A DNA stretch of 55,981 nucleotides. It comes from JABDJZ01 sp047619685 (lineage in GTDB: Bacteria; Bacteroidota; Rhodothermia; Rhodothermales; UBA10348). Shown here in pieces: positions 9,366-18,080 of the stretch. Position 1 is the first letter of the stretch. Every line of letters begins with the position of its first letter. The notes below the pieces were generated by a model. That model saw nothing but the letters and a program-made list of their open reading frames with translations. It did not search any database and was not told where the DNA came from. A program made the translations under genes and the position numbers. The DNA is taken from contig JBLHLC010000028.1 of assembly GCA_047619685.1 (NCBI GenBank), positions 1 through 55,981 of the forward strand, given 5' to 3'.

Positions 9366-9737
9366 TCACTCTCTCCATTTTTCCTCCCACTCATCCAGTT
9401 TGGCATCATCCCGCCAGTCGTCACTCTCCCACTCCTTGTACTTCTGTCCGGGCCGCCTGTTTTGGGTCTCCAGATTCATGCGCTTGACCACTCGGGCCAG
9501 TTGCAGAAAGAAGGCAACGATCCCCACAACGGATCCAACCAACAGATACCGAGGTGACGTTCCGAGCCATCGGTCCAGGGCATATCCGATGCCAATGTAG
9601 ATGAGCATGGCACCGGCCAACTGCCATCCGACACTCAAATACGGATTGGATAGTCCCGTGCTCTTCTGCCAGTGAGGCCGGGGGGCGCCGGCGTCGTTCT
9701 CGGACTTATTTGGATCTTTCAAGAACCGGTTCGGCAT
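9366..9737 (-). CDS. AtpZ/AtpI family F0F1 ATPase-associated protein
   Basis: 123 residues. The middle (about 33-85) holds two membrane helices with the motif GxGYALDRWLGTSPRYLLVGSV, typical of the AtpZ/ATPase_gene1 family. Members of this family sit in front of ATP synthase genes and are implicated in assembly or Mg2+ supply. The charged C-terminal tail is rich in Trp, Glu and Lys. Its start lies inside the end of the bactofilin gene (32-bp overlap), so the two are translated in close coupling. Confidence 0.82.
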   Translation of the reverse strand: MPNRFLKDPNKSENDAGAPRPHWQKSTGLSNPYLSVGWQLAGAMLIYIGIGYALDRWLGTSPRYLLVGSVVGIVAFFLQLARVVKRMNLETQNRRPGQKYKEWESDDWRDDAKLDEWEEKWRE

Positions 9738-10131
9738 TCCCCTTACCGGGATGACCGTCCCCCATCATGGCCTTTCTGGACGCATCCAGGCGGCCCATGG
9801 TGCAACTACCTTCAAACTTGGCGCCTTCCTCTACCACCAGGCGGCCCGTCCGGATGCTGCCATCCACGACAGCCGTAGACTTGAGTAGAAGTCGATCCTC
9901 GACAACGACCTCGCCCGTGATGGCACCTGCGATGTCTGCATTCTTGGCCGTCAACGTGCCGTCGATGACACCCTTGTCTGCAACGATGACTTTGCCTTCC
10001 ACGACAAGGTCCCCGGTGATCCGGCCGTTGATTCTGACATCGGTACTGGATCGAAGAGTGCCTTCGACTTCTGAGCCCTCGCCAATGAGGTTGATGGAGC
10101 ACATGTCCGGTGCACTGAGTGTCTTCGCCAT
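9706..10131 (-). CDS. Bactofilin (polymer-forming cytoskeletal protein)
   Basis: 141 residues from the ATG at 10131. The core (about 15-115) is a run of short beta-rungs such as INGRITGDLVVEGKVIVADKG, which form the right-handed beta-helix of bactofilins. These proteins polymerise without nucleotides into membrane-associated filaments that place cell-wall enzymes. The M23 endopeptidase gene just upstream, 43 bp away, is the usual partner. Longer reading upstream of 10131 would overlap the peptidase and is not supported. The C-terminal 25 residues are disordered and overlap the AtpZ-like gene. Confidence 0.9.
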   Translation of the reverse strand: MAKTLSAPDMCSINLIGEGSEVEGTLRSSTDVRINGRITGDLVVEGKVIVADKGVIDGTLTAKNADIAGAITGEVVVEDRLLLKSTAVVDGSIRTGRLVVEEGAKFEGSCTMGRLDASRKAMMGDGHPGKGNAEPVLERSK

Positions 10132-10174
10132 TATGATTGCGGTCTGAAGTGTCTCGAGGAGGGGAACGGTGCCA

Positions 10175-11101
10175 TTATAAGTCCAACAGGTATGCCATGG
10201 GGTCCTGGGCCAGGCCGTCGCGCCACAATTCAAAATGAAGATGGGGCCCGGACGTCACTTCCCCCGTGTTTCCGGAGATTGTGATTGGCTCTCGGGCCGA
10301 CACACGATCTCCGGCACGCTTCAACAGGCGCTGGTTGTGCTTGTACACCGACAAGTACCCGCCGGTGTGCTGAACCGCCAGGACGTATCCACCGTCATGC
10401 GTCCAATCGGCCATGACGACGTAGCCGGCGCTTACCGCCCTTACCACAGTGCCTGCTGTCACGGCAATGTCCAGCGCGTAGTGGCCGATCTCAGGAACGA
10501 ATCCGCGGGTCATGAACCCGTCGACTGGAGGAAGGACCGGGAATCGCGGCGCCGACAGGCCTGACCCGGATCCCATGACGACAGGAAGAAAATCCCCGTC
10601 CCCCAGCGAGCCAACCAGCGAGACAGAGGGCTGGCCACCATCCTCCCACCCTTCGGACGTCTGACTGGGCTCAGCGGCAAGACCGTCCGTATCCGAGTCC
10701 CCCGACTCAGGCGGAACATCGCCGGATATGGGGGTGACGCGCCCCAGCATCAGATCCTTCAGGTGATCCAGGTAGGCCGTCTGTGTCTGCAAAGAGTCCT
10801 CCAGTGCCTGAAGACGGTCGGCGTTCATCCGGGCGTCTTCTCTCATGTCGGAGGTCGCCAGGCCGGGGATCATGCCTCGGACGGGCGTCATGACTACAAG
10901 CAGGAGCAGCACCAGACCGACGACCAAAGCAAAGGCACCAACCATCCAAATAATCTGGGCCGGATGGATGCGATAGCGGCGCGGGGTTTCCAGCCCATCT
11001 TCATCCAGAAGGATGACATCCAGCGCGTGGCCGGCGTTGCGCATGAAATCGGCGAGAAACGAGAACATCCGATTGGGGCAATTCGTGGGATTGCCGCTCA
11101 A
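10175..11101 (-). CDS. M23 family peptidoglycan endopeptidase, membrane anchored
   Basis: 308 residues. A short cytoplasmic part precedes one membrane helix at about 50-71. A coiled-coil region follows (about 86-118), then a disordered acidic linker, then a LytM/M23 domain (about 190-305). The zinc and catalytic residues are present: His207 and Asp211 in HYALD, and the His287-Leu-His289 motif in GPHLHFE. It should therefore be active on peptide cross-links, unlike degenerate LytM activators. It heads the bactofilin-ATP synthase operon and is divergent from rpsT. An internal ATG at 11068 (MFSFLADF) is an alternative start. Confidence 0.9.
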   Translation of the reverse strand: MSGNPTNCPNRMFSFLADFMRNAGHALDVILLDEDGLETPRRYRIHPAQIIWMVGAFALVVGLVLLLLVVMTPVRGMIPGLATSDMREDARMNADRLQALEDSLQTQTAYLDHLKDLMLGRVTPISGDVPPESGDSDTDGLAAEPSQTSEGWEDGGQPSVSLVGSLGDGDFLPVVMGSGSGLSAPRFPVLPPVDGFMTRGFVPEIGHYALDIAVTAGTVVRAVSAGYVVMADWTHDGGYVLAVQHTGGYLSVYKHNQRLLKRAGDRVSAREPITISGNTGEVTSGPHLHFELWRDGLAQDPMAYLLDL

Positions 11102-11137
11102 CGAGTCCGCAAAGAGGCCGGTTCCGACTGGCTTCCA

Positions 11138-11166
11138 TTGACGGACAAGTTCGCCAGGACTATATT
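11138..11166 (+). promoter_or_regulatory. Strong sigma70-like promoter of rpsT
   Basis: TTGACG (11138-11143), a 17-bp spacer and TATATT (11161-11166), about 58 bp before the rpsT start codon. It is the best promoter match seen in the window, as expected for a ribosomal protein gene. Confidence 0.75.
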
Positions 11167-11200
11167 GGCGGGCTCTGCATTATTCAGTCAGGCTATTGGA

Positions 11201-11216
11201 CGCGGATCGATCCGCG
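11201..11216. promoter_or_regulatory. Palindrome in the rpsT leader
   Basis: CGCGGATCGATCCGCG is a perfect 16-bp palindrome ending 7 nt before the rpsT ATG. In RNA it could fold next to the start codon and influence initiation. S20 represses its own translation in Escherichia coli, so a leader control element is plausible here but unproven. Confidence 0.45.
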
Positions 11217-11223
11217 TAGAAGC

Positions 11224-11475
11224 ATGCCCCAGCATAAGTCAGCCGCAAAACGTGTGCGGCAAACAGAAAAGAAACGTACCGCCAATCGTCTGCACCGCAG
11301 TCGCATGCGGACGATGATGAAGAAGCTCAACGAGATTGAGGTGAAGGAAGAGGCCACCGCCTTCTTGAATGTGGTGAAGTCCTACCTGGACCGGCTCGCA
11401 TCCAAGCGGATCATCCACAAGAACAAGGCTTCCAATTACAAGAGCGATCTGGATCGCAGGGTTAACTCCCTCTAG
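11224..11475 (+). CDS. rpsT: 30S ribosomal protein S20
   Basis: 83 residues, highly basic. S20 binds 16S rRNA at the base of the small-subunit body. The N-terminal PQHKSAAKRVRQTEKKR and the central NRLHRSRMRT are typical, and the predicted fold is a three-helix bundle. It is a single-gene unit with its own promoter (11138-11166) and a strong terminator (11516-11555). Confidence 0.97.
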   Translation: MPQHKSAAKRVRQTEKKRTANRLHRSRMRTMMKKLNEIEVKEEATAFLNVVKSYLDRLASKRIIHKNKASNYKSDLDRRVNSL

Positions 11476-11515
11476 GTTCAGGACGTTCTGGATAGGGCCT
11501 CATGGCCCGGTTGCT

Positions 11516-11555
11516 TTAAAAAGCTCGGCTCCCGCGGGGGGCCGGGCTTTTTTTG
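11516..11555 (+). terminator. Rho-independent terminator of rpsT
   Basis: A stem of about 12 bp (AAAAAGCTCGGC with GCCGGGCTTTTT, allowing G-T pairs) enclosing CTCCCGCGGGGG, followed by a run of seven T, 40 bp after the rpsT stop. Confidence 0.9.
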
Positions 11556-11760
11556 TTGTTCGCTCATTGAGTATTGGGCGGAGCGTCCGATCCTGAAGGT
11601 CTATGCGGTGGCCCATACTGGGATGGTAACGCTCGTGAGTCTCAAAACAGTACGGCGTCGGGCCCCAAAAGGCCTTAAAACGCCGATTGGACTTTGTGGC
11701 ACAGGAATTGGAATAGCTCGACTTGACCAGACCTGCATTCACTCAACACCACATGGTGTT

Positions 11761-12951
11761 ATGCTCAAGATTGTTCGACTACTAGCCTTACTGCTCACCA
11801 TCGGCACGCTTGGTGCGGGGAGTGCCCAGGCACAGAGTAACCAGTTTCGGGACTCCCGCGGGCACATCGGCGTCGCCTATGGTCTATTCACCTACCACGG
11901 CCCGATCAATCTCCTCCAGCGGCGTTCGAGTTCGAACTTCGTTCGAGAGAGCGACCCCGCCGCTGTTTTTCTGGGCTCGTTTCCCATACGTGGTGATCGC
12001 TTCTATTTCCGGGCGATGGTCGCGCTGACCAATTTCTCTCAGACGGACGGAGAGCGCCTGGTGGCGAGCCAACCGGCGCCTTCCAAGAATGAGTTCCTGA
12101 CCCGTTCGCTCTTGCTGTTCGAGCCGGAGATTGTGATGACCCTGCTGCCCGGGTCCAAGTCTCGCGTCCTGCCATACATCTTCACGGGCTTCGGCGGCAT
12201 GGTTGCAGATCCCTTCCGCTCCGAGCCCAAGGTTGATTTTCCTGGCACCGGGGTCCCTGGTCCCGAGCGTTCCGTCTATTATGTGCCCGTCGGTTTTGGC
12301 GTAGACGTGGCGATCAATGGATGCTGGTCCGTGTTTGGCGAAGCCAGTTGGCGCTTTGACCTCAACTATGTCTGGAGAAACGAGTCGGACTTTGATGCGC
12401 ACAATACGTCCCTGGTGATGGGCGGTCTCCGGATGTGCCTCAACCGCCGTCGAGCGCGGGCGCCCGAACCCTCCAGGATTCCTGCCCCCCTGACCATTCC
12501 AGCCTACGCCCCTCCTCTCCCGGAGTCGCCGTTGATCTGTCCGCTGGTCGAATTGAACTCCGTGTTCTTCGAGTATGGAAGCGCCGAATTGAGCCTTGAG
12601 GCTCGCAATCTTCTGGATGAGAACGCGGAGGCTCTCATCATCAATGAGGCGTGTTGCGTTGAAATTATCGGGTACACGGACCGCGACGACTCGGGCATTG
12701 ACGCGCTGCGCATGTCCAGGGCGCGGGCTGAGGCTGTCTTCAACTACTACGTCCGCTCAGGTCTGCCGGCCGAGATGTTCACCGTAACGGCGGAGGGATA
12801 CGGCGAGGCGTGCGGGAAGGCCAAGGATACCCTTGGGCCGGGATGCCCCAGAGCCAGACGTGTTGACTCTCTGCCCTTCGACTGCGGTCGCATCGGACGA
12901 AACACCATTATCAACTCCTTCCGGTCCAACCGGTACGGGAACGAAGAGTAA
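11761..12951 (+). CDS. OmpA-family outer-membrane protein
   Basis: 396 residues from the ATG at 11761. That start places a clear signal peptide (MLKIVRLLALLLTIGTLGAG..AQA, cut near residue 25) at the N-terminus. Residues about 35-245 are beta-rich with alternating aromatic residues and end in a predicted barrel strand. A Pro-rich linker (about 250-275) leads to an OmpA-type peptidoglycan-binding domain (about 285-375), with FFEYGSAELS, IIGYTDRDD and LRMSRARAEAVFNYY. Such proteins tie the outer membrane to the wall. Cys pairs in the barrel and C-terminal part (INEACC, GEACGK, GPGCPRA) are more frequent than usual. The preceding 285 bp hold the rpsT terminator and a small AACACC/GGTGTT hairpin touching the ATG. 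Confidence 0.85.
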   Translation: MLKIVRLLALLLTIGTLGAGSAQAQSNQFRDSRGHIGVAYGLFTYHGPINLLQRRSSSNFVRESDPAAVFLGSFPIRGDRFYFRAMVALTNFSQTDGERLVASQPAPSKNEFLTRSLLLFEPEIVMTLLPGSKSRVLPYIFTGFGGMVADPFRSEPKVDFPGTGVPGPERSVYYVPVGFGVDVAINGCWSVFGEASWRFDLNYVWRNESDFDAHNTSLVMGGLRMCLNRRRARAPEPSRIPAPLTIPAYAPPLPESPLICPLVELNSVFFEYGSAELSLEARNLLDENAEALIINEACCVEIIGYTDRDDSGIDALRMSRARAEAVFNYYVRSGLPAEMFTVTAEGYGEACGKAKDTLGPGCPRARRVDSLPFDCGRIGRNTIINSFRSNRYGNEE

Positions 12952-12968
12952 GCGCAGGCAACAGTGAT

Positions 12969-13011
12969 TGAAGGGCGGCGTTCTCGCGAGGAACGTCGCC
13001 TTTCCTTTTTC
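12969..13011 (+). terminator. Terminator of the OmpA-family gene
   Basis: AAGGGCGGCGTTC pairs with GAACGTCGCCTTT (two G-T pairs) around a TCGCGAG loop, followed by CCTTTTT. It lies between the OmpA-family stop and the queG ATG at 13016, which argues against any queG start further upstream. Confidence 0.8.
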
Positions 13012-13015
13012 CGCC

Positions 13016-14026
13016 ATGCCCGGTTTTGACAAGAATGCCCAGCAGCGCCTGGCGAGGGCTTTGAAGCACCGAGCCACCGAGCTTGGTTTTATGGCGTGCG
13101 GCATTTCAGAGGCGACCCAACTGGACCAGGAAGCACGGGACCTGGAGACCTGGCTTCAGGAGGGCAGGCACGGCACGATGAAGTGGATGGAGAACCACTT
13201 CGACAAACGGATCGACCCTCGCAAACTCGTGCCGGGCGCGAAAACAGTCATCTCGGTACTCGACAACTACTACCACCCTGGACCGTTGGACGAACCGGGC
13301 GCGCCTGCATCTCGGGTTGCCGTGCAGACCGCCGCCGGTGAGGCCGCCCGGATCAGTCGCTACGCGTGGGGAGACGACTACCACTCCGTGATGAAGCTCC
13401 GCCTGGCCGAGCTCTACTCCTGGCTCGATGATCAGGCAGGCGGCATATCAGGGCGCGTTTTTGTGGATTCTGCCCCCGTCATGGACAAAGCGTGGGCGCG
13501 ACGCAGCGGTCTGGGCTGGGTTGGCAAACACACCAACCTCATCACCCGGCAGGCGGGATCCTGGTACTTCATAGGGGAGATGATCGTGGACGTCCCTCTA
13601 CCCGCGGACGGACCGGACACCGATCATTGCGGCTCCTGCACACGGTGTCTGGACGCCTGCCCGACCGGTGCCATCACCGCTCCGTACGAACTGGACGCCG
13701 AGCGCTGCATCTCCTATCTCACCATCGAATACCGAGGCGAAGAACTCCCCGAGGAAACAGCCGGCCAGATGGGTAACTGGATCTACGGGTGCGATGTGTG
13801 CCAGGACGTTTGCCCCTGGAACCGCTTCAAGAAGCCCTCGCAGGAGACCGCATACGCGCCCAGACCAGCGCTACCCGACGCGTCCATTTCGGAATGGGAG
13901 GAGCTTGAAATCGAGGCCTTCCGAACTCATTTTCGCGGAAGTGCGATCAAGCGCGCCAAGTACGACGGTTTTATGCGAAACGTCCGGAACGCTGCTCGGA
14001 ACCGTAGCCGGGGAACTGGCGAGTAG
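13016..14026 (+). CDS. queG: Epoxyqueuosine reductase QueG
   Basis: 336 residues. QueG uses cobalamin and two [4Fe-4S] clusters to reduce epoxyqueuosine to queuosine in the wobble position of tRNAs with GUN anticodons. The motif VDSAPVMDK (Asp151 is the expected proton donor) precedes two ferredoxin-like cluster motifs. The first is Cys205-x2-Cys208-x2-Cys211-x3-Cys215. The second is formed by Cys231 or nearby and GCDVCQDVCPWN (Cys259, 262, 266). The C-terminal HEAT-like extension of some family members is absent. The ATG at 13016 is chosen because a terminator occupies the bases before it. It is convergent with the histidine kinase, with only 4 bp between the two stops. Confidence 0.95.
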   Translation: MPGFDKNAQQRLARALKHRATELGFMACGISEATQLDQEARDLETWLQEGRHGTMKWMENHFDKRIDPRKLVPGAKTVISVLDNYYHPGPLDEPGAPASRVAVQTAAGEAARISRYAWGDDYHSVMKLRLAELYSWLDDQAGGISGRVFVDSAPVMDKAWARRSGLGWVGKHTNLITRQAGSWYFIGEMIVDVPLPADGPDTDHCGSCTRCLDACPTGAITAPYELDAERCISYLTIEYRGEELPEETAGQMGNWIYGCDVCQDVCPWNRFKKPSQETAYAPRPALPDASISEWEELEIEAFRTHFRGSAIKRAKYDGFMRNVRNAARNRSRGTGE

Positions 14027-14030
14027 CCTC

Positions 14031-16751
14031 CTAGCCTCGGCGTACCTGCGGCATGCGAGGCGCGGCAGCGTCGACGGTACGTGCCACAGGGAGTCTCAGC
14101 CGGAAGGTCGAACCGACATTCTTGGTGCTTCTAACCTCAATCTCGCCGTCCATCAGGTGGACCAGCTTCTTGACGAGGGCCAAACCCAGACCCGTCCCCT
14201 CGAACTTTCTGTTTTTCCAGTCTTCCTCCTGAGTGAAGGCCTCAAACAGTTGATCCTGGAATTCCTCCGCGATTCCCACACCGGTATCCTCGATCTCGAT
14301 CTCGACGTGGTGTCGTTGATGCCGAGTCCGCACGGTGACCGATCCCTCTTCGGTGAACTTGACGGCGTTTGACAGCAGGTTGGTCATAACCTGCTCGAGT
14401 CGGTGGGGGTCTCCGGTCACCTTGGGGTCTCGGCTGTCCAGTTGCAGGTGCATCCGGACTCCTTTCTCCCTCAGCGTTGGGGCCGTCTTCTGGGCCGCCT
14501 TCCTGATGACGTTGTGGATGGCCACGGGGACCTTTCGGAGCGTGACATCACCCATCTCGAGGTTGGAAACCTCAAAAAGGTCCTGCACCAACTCCAAGAG
14601 ACGCCTGGAACGGTCTCCGATGGCCTTGACGAACTCGTGGACTTCTCCCGGCAGGCTCTCGCCCAGCCGGTCTTCCGTTTCTGCGATCTCACGCTCCAGA
14701 AGCTGCGAGTATCCGTGGACTGCACCAAGGGGGGTCCGAATCTCGTGACTCAAAGTCGCGATAAACCCTGTCTTGCGGCGTACCGAAAGTTCGGCTTGCT
14801 GCTTGGCCTCCAGGAGCATTTCCTCGGCGCGTTTCCGCTCCGAAATATCCGTCAACGTGCCGGAGACGGTGCTGAATCCTGTCGGATCGGGATTCGGTGC
14901 GGCCTGCTCCAGCACCCAGCGGATGCTGCCATCGGCGTGCCGAACCCGGTAGGTTATTCTGCTGTCGTGACCTTGCTCAAGTGTGCGGTCGTGTGCCCGC
15001 ACCATGGCGCGATCTTCGGGATGGACGATGGACTCGACCCAATCCATGGCCTCGTTGTGGAGGTCGGTAAACTCTGAGCCGGCGCGTCCGGTGATAGCGT
15101 GAACCTGATCTGTCACAAACAGGTAGCGGCGGGCACCGTCGTCGCCAAAGGCAAATCCAAAGAGCGCATTCTCGACCGCGGCGACTACCATCCGGTAGCG
15201 ACTGCCTATCTCGATCCAGGACCAAAGGGTCTCGAAGACTTCCTGCAGTTTCTTGAGGAACGAGCGCTCCCGGGGTGTCCAAGCCTTTCGTGTTTCGTGC
15301 TCGCCTTGAAGGCGCTCCAATGCCAGGTAGGCGTCAAATCCGCCGCCGGCGTTGCCCAACCGAAGCCAGATGGCCTCGTGAATATCGATAACGGAGGCCA
15401 GTGCCGCCGCTTCAGCGTCGTCATCCGGGCCTACGTAGAGTTCGTCGCTCGGGCCCATGGTGACCAGAACCTCGCGGTCGCCGCCATACTTCTGCTTGGT
15501 GAATCCGGCTGTTGCGGTCCACATCGCCCGGGTAAGGGGAGAGGAAGCGGCCGGATCACTGAATACCACACGGACCCTGTCGGCCCCTGCGGCTTCTCCA
15601 ATAATGCGTGCTGCCGAATCCAGGAATACGTTTTCGTCCGGAGAGGCCGTGGCAATCTCGCGAAGGGTGGCTGCCGCCACGTCATAGCGCGTTTTGGGGT
15701 CGTCCCAGCCATCCCGACCACTCAGGGCATTCACCATGACGGTGCACCCTGCCCTTCGGGACTCGCGGTACACGGGACTGACGGATACGGTGGCGCGCTG
15801 GATGAGACCAGACGCCGTTTCAAAGGACGCCTCAACGCCTCTGGCCGCATCGCCATCGGAAAGGCAGCGTCGGATGACGTTTGCGGCCTCCAGATCGAAG
15901 CCCGGAGCCTCGTCCACCATGCGCTCAATCCAACCATCCGCAGTGGTGATACCCACCATTTCGCGAATTCGGTTGTTCATATATCTGGTACTACCCGAAG
16001 CGTCCACATAGAGCATCCCTACGGGACTCTGGTCGATGGCTCTCTTGATAGCATGGGTCAGATCGGCATCGGGCCCGTGCAGCTCCAATCGGGCCAAGTC
16101 GAAAACGACCGCCTCGACCTCGTAGGCCTCACTGAAGTACAGGTGCATCTCGGCACGCCGCACGACACCATCCCTGGACTGATACTGAAATGTGATTGCC
16201 TGCTTGCCCGAGGCGGTCACGGTCCGAATGGCTTCTTCGACTCGGGAAAGATCTTCCGAAACGACGACTCTCGACCAGAACCGTGTGCCTACGATCTCGG
16301 AGTCGACATATCCGCTCTTGCGGGCCCCCTCCTTGTTGATGGCCAAAACGGTTCCATCGGTCTGCATCCGCAGCACGATGGCCGGCATTTTGTCCAGCAA
16401 GGTGGCAAACATGCCGCCTGGTTCTGGCTCGTCTTCAATGGCTTCAGGCTCGTACCCGATCAACACCCAGCCCTGACCTTCAAACAACCTGACCGCCTGC
16501 AAAAACAGGCCTCCTTTCTTCAAGGGCAAGGTTTCGGACGTATCGGGAGCCATCTCCCGCAACATCATGTTGACTTCGTCGGGCACGGCGAGGCCCTCTT
16601 CCCAGTCCCAGCACAAACGCGCGAAGGGGTTGAGAGTCAGGATCACGCCCGTCGAATCCACTTCCGCAAAAGCGAACTCTTTCAGGTCTGCGAGCTCATG
16701 CAGCGCGTCGGCGCTGAGGGCAGAGACTTGCATCCACTTGGGTGATGCCAT
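14031..16751 (-). CDS. Soluble multi-PAS/GAF sensor histidine kinase
   Basis: 906 residues and no membrane segment, so it senses in the cytoplasm. Read by eye it has a PAS-like region at about 15-105, further PAS domains at about 115-225 and 235-345, a GAF-like region at about 355-510, and a PAS/PAC at about 525-650 ending in GTLTDISERKRAEE. A HisKA domain follows with the phospho-acceptor His669 in LSHEIRTPLG, then an HATPase_c domain with the N, G1 and G2 boxes (NLLSNAVKF, EDTGVGI, GTGLGLALVKKLV). No receiver domain and no response regulator are adjacent, so its partner is elsewhere. The signal is unknown; PAS and GAF domains suit redox, light or a small ligand. Confidence 0.88.
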   Translation of the reverse strand: MASPKWMQVSALSADALHELADLKEFAFAEVDSTGVILTLNPFARLCWDWEEGLAVPDEVNMMLREMAPDTSETLPLKKGGLFLQAVRLFEGQGWVLIGYEPEAIEDEPEPGGMFATLLDKMPAIVLRMQTDGTVLAINKEGARKSGYVDSEIVGTRFWSRVVVSEDLSRVEEAIRTVTASGKQAITFQYQSRDGVVRRAEMHLYFSEAYEVEAVVFDLARLELHGPDADLTHAIKRAIDQSPVGMLYVDASGSTRYMNNRIREMVGITTADGWIERMVDEAPGFDLEAANVIRRCLSDGDAARGVEASFETASGLIQRATVSVSPVYRESRRAGCTVMVNALSGRDGWDDPKTRYDVAAATLREIATASPDENVFLDSAARIIGEAAGADRVRVVFSDPAASSPLTRAMWTATAGFTKQKYGGDREVLVTMGPSDELYVGPDDDAEAAALASVIDIHEAIWLRLGNAGGGFDAYLALERLQGEHETRKAWTPRERSFLKKLQEVFETLWSWIEIGSRYRMVVAAVENALFGFAFGDDGARRYLFVTDQVHAITGRAGSEFTDLHNEAMDWVESIVHPEDRAMVRAHDRTLEQGHDSRITYRVRHADGSIRWVLEQAAPNPDPTGFSTVSGTLTDISERKRAEEMLLEAKQQAELSVRRKTGFIATLSHEIRTPLGAVHGYSQLLEREIAETEDRLGESLPGEVHEFVKAIGDRSRRLLELVQDLFEVSNLEMGDVTLRKVPVAIHNVIRKAAQKTAPTLREKGVRMHLQLDSRDPKVTGDPHRLEQVMTNLLSNAVKFTEEGSVTVRTRHQRHHVEIEIEDTGVGIAEEFQDQLFEAFTQEEDWKNRKFEGTGLGLALVKKLVHLMDGEIEVRSTKNVGSTFRLRLPVARTVDAAAPRMPQVRRG

Positions 16752-16814
16752 GGGCCGATCCGATCCTGTTGAGGTGATGCCTCACTGCCTATCGAAAAGA
16801 GTGCCAATCCCGTT

Positions 16815-18080
16815 TCAAGACTTTTCTTTTGGAACCACGACCCAAATCCAGAGCAACCCGGACACTACCTGGAGAACGGCCAGGAGGATGATCACCTCCC
16901 GAAGAACGAATACCTCCGTATCCAGGAGCAAGCCTGCCACCAGAATGGCGATCGAATCCGCTCCCATCACCGCCAGCCATTCCGTCGCGAAAACCCGACC
17001 CCGCCACCGGTCCTCCGTCCTTTCCTGAAGCAGCACATTCGAGAGAACCCAGTTGGCTCCGGACGCCGCATGCGCCAACAAGACCAAGACTGCGATCCAG
17101 TAGGTCCACGGCAAGAAGCCCGCCGCCAGGTAGCAGAGTCCGCTGAATGCCACACCAGCACCAATGATAGCTGGCCAGTGCGTGCGGTTTTTGGCCAGGG
17201 CGCGCGCCACAATCGGACCAATGCCTGTGCCGACCCCACGCGCGGCAAACAGGATTCCGATGGCAACGGAAGCCTGTGTAGGACTCATGGCCTCCCCCAT
17301 CAGCGCGAGGGTGAATACAAGACCGCCCCCGGCGATGGCCCAGTTGGCCTTCGCCAAAGCCATGCGGCCGATTTCCGGGAAGCGGACCATATGCCTCCAC
17401 CCCTCAAGGACGTCGTGGGCCGCCGTCCGAAGAAGTCCGCCACCTCGTTTGATCGGGTCGGTGGCCTGCGGAATCACGGTCCGCCAGATAAACCAGGCTG
17501 AGACCAGATAGGTGAGCGAGTCCAGGATGAATACCGCTTTGAGACCCAACAATGCTGTCGCGAAACCTCCGGCGGCTGCACCCAAGGCCAGGAGCGTGGA
17601 CCATGTGGCCGCCATCAACGCGTTGGCGGTTACCAGCTCGTTTGGCTTGACGATGTTTGGCAAGGACGCGTTCTGGGCGGGCCGGAACACCGATCCCACC
17701 ACGGTCTGGGCCACGATGAACACATACAACACGAGGACATCGCTGCTCTCGTCAATAAGCAGGAACCCAAGGACCACAACGGCTCGAATCAGGTCTGCCG
17801 CAATCATCACCCTGCGGCGATTGAAGCGGTCCACGAGAAGGCCTGCCACCGGCGATGCCAGTCCGGAAGGCAAAAACTTGGAGATGAATACGGCCCCGAG
17901 AGCCAACTCCGAACCGGTCAGATCCAGAATGAGGGCATACAGGGCGATGGTGTTGAACCAATCCCCAAACAGAGACACCACGTTCCCAAGCCACAGCCTC
18001 CGGAACATGGTGTTGGTCCGGACAAGCTCAATGTAACCAACCTCCCTGCCCTCAGGCTTTGCAAGCGCCGTCGCGCTCAC
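16815..18080 (-). CDS. MFS transporter, DHA3/EntS-like
   Basis: 421 residues with about 12 membrane helices. The N-terminal half contains FRRLWLGNVVSLFGDWFN and, in the first loop, AGLLVDRFNRRRVMIAADL, which is a form of the MFS motif A. This pattern resembles the drug:H+ antiporter-3 and enterobactin exporter group, so export of a small molecule is likely, but the substrate is not predictable. Its start overlaps the lysS stop by 4 bp, making it the last gene of the operon that begins with the BioD-like gene. Confidence 0.85.
   Translation of the reverse strand: MSATALAKPEGREVGYIELVRTNTMFRRLWLGNVVSLFGDWFNTIALYALILDLTGSELALGAVFISKFLPSGLASPVAGLLVDRFNRRRVMIAADLIRAVVVLGFLLIDESSDVLVLYVFIVAQTVVGSVFRPAQNASLPNIVKPNELVTANALMAATWSTLLALGAAAGGFATALLGLKAVFILDSLTYLVSAWFIWRTVIPQATDPIKRGGGLLRTAAHDVLEGWRHMVRFPEIGRMALAKANWAIAGGGLVFTLALMGEAMSPTQASVAIGILFAARGVGTGIGPIVARALAKNRTHWPAIIGAGVAFSGLCYLAAGFLPWTYWIAVLVLLAHAASGANWVLSNVLLQERTEDRWRGRVFATEWLAVMGADSIAILVAGLLLDTEVFVLREVIILLAVLQVVSGLLWIWVVVPKEKS

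Noticed and set aside
15099..16745. A 548-codon open frame on the plus strand, opposite the PAS/GAF histidine kinase.
   Set aside because: It is antisense to a gene with complete kinase motifs, its translation shows no domain pattern, and high GC makes long antisense frames common.
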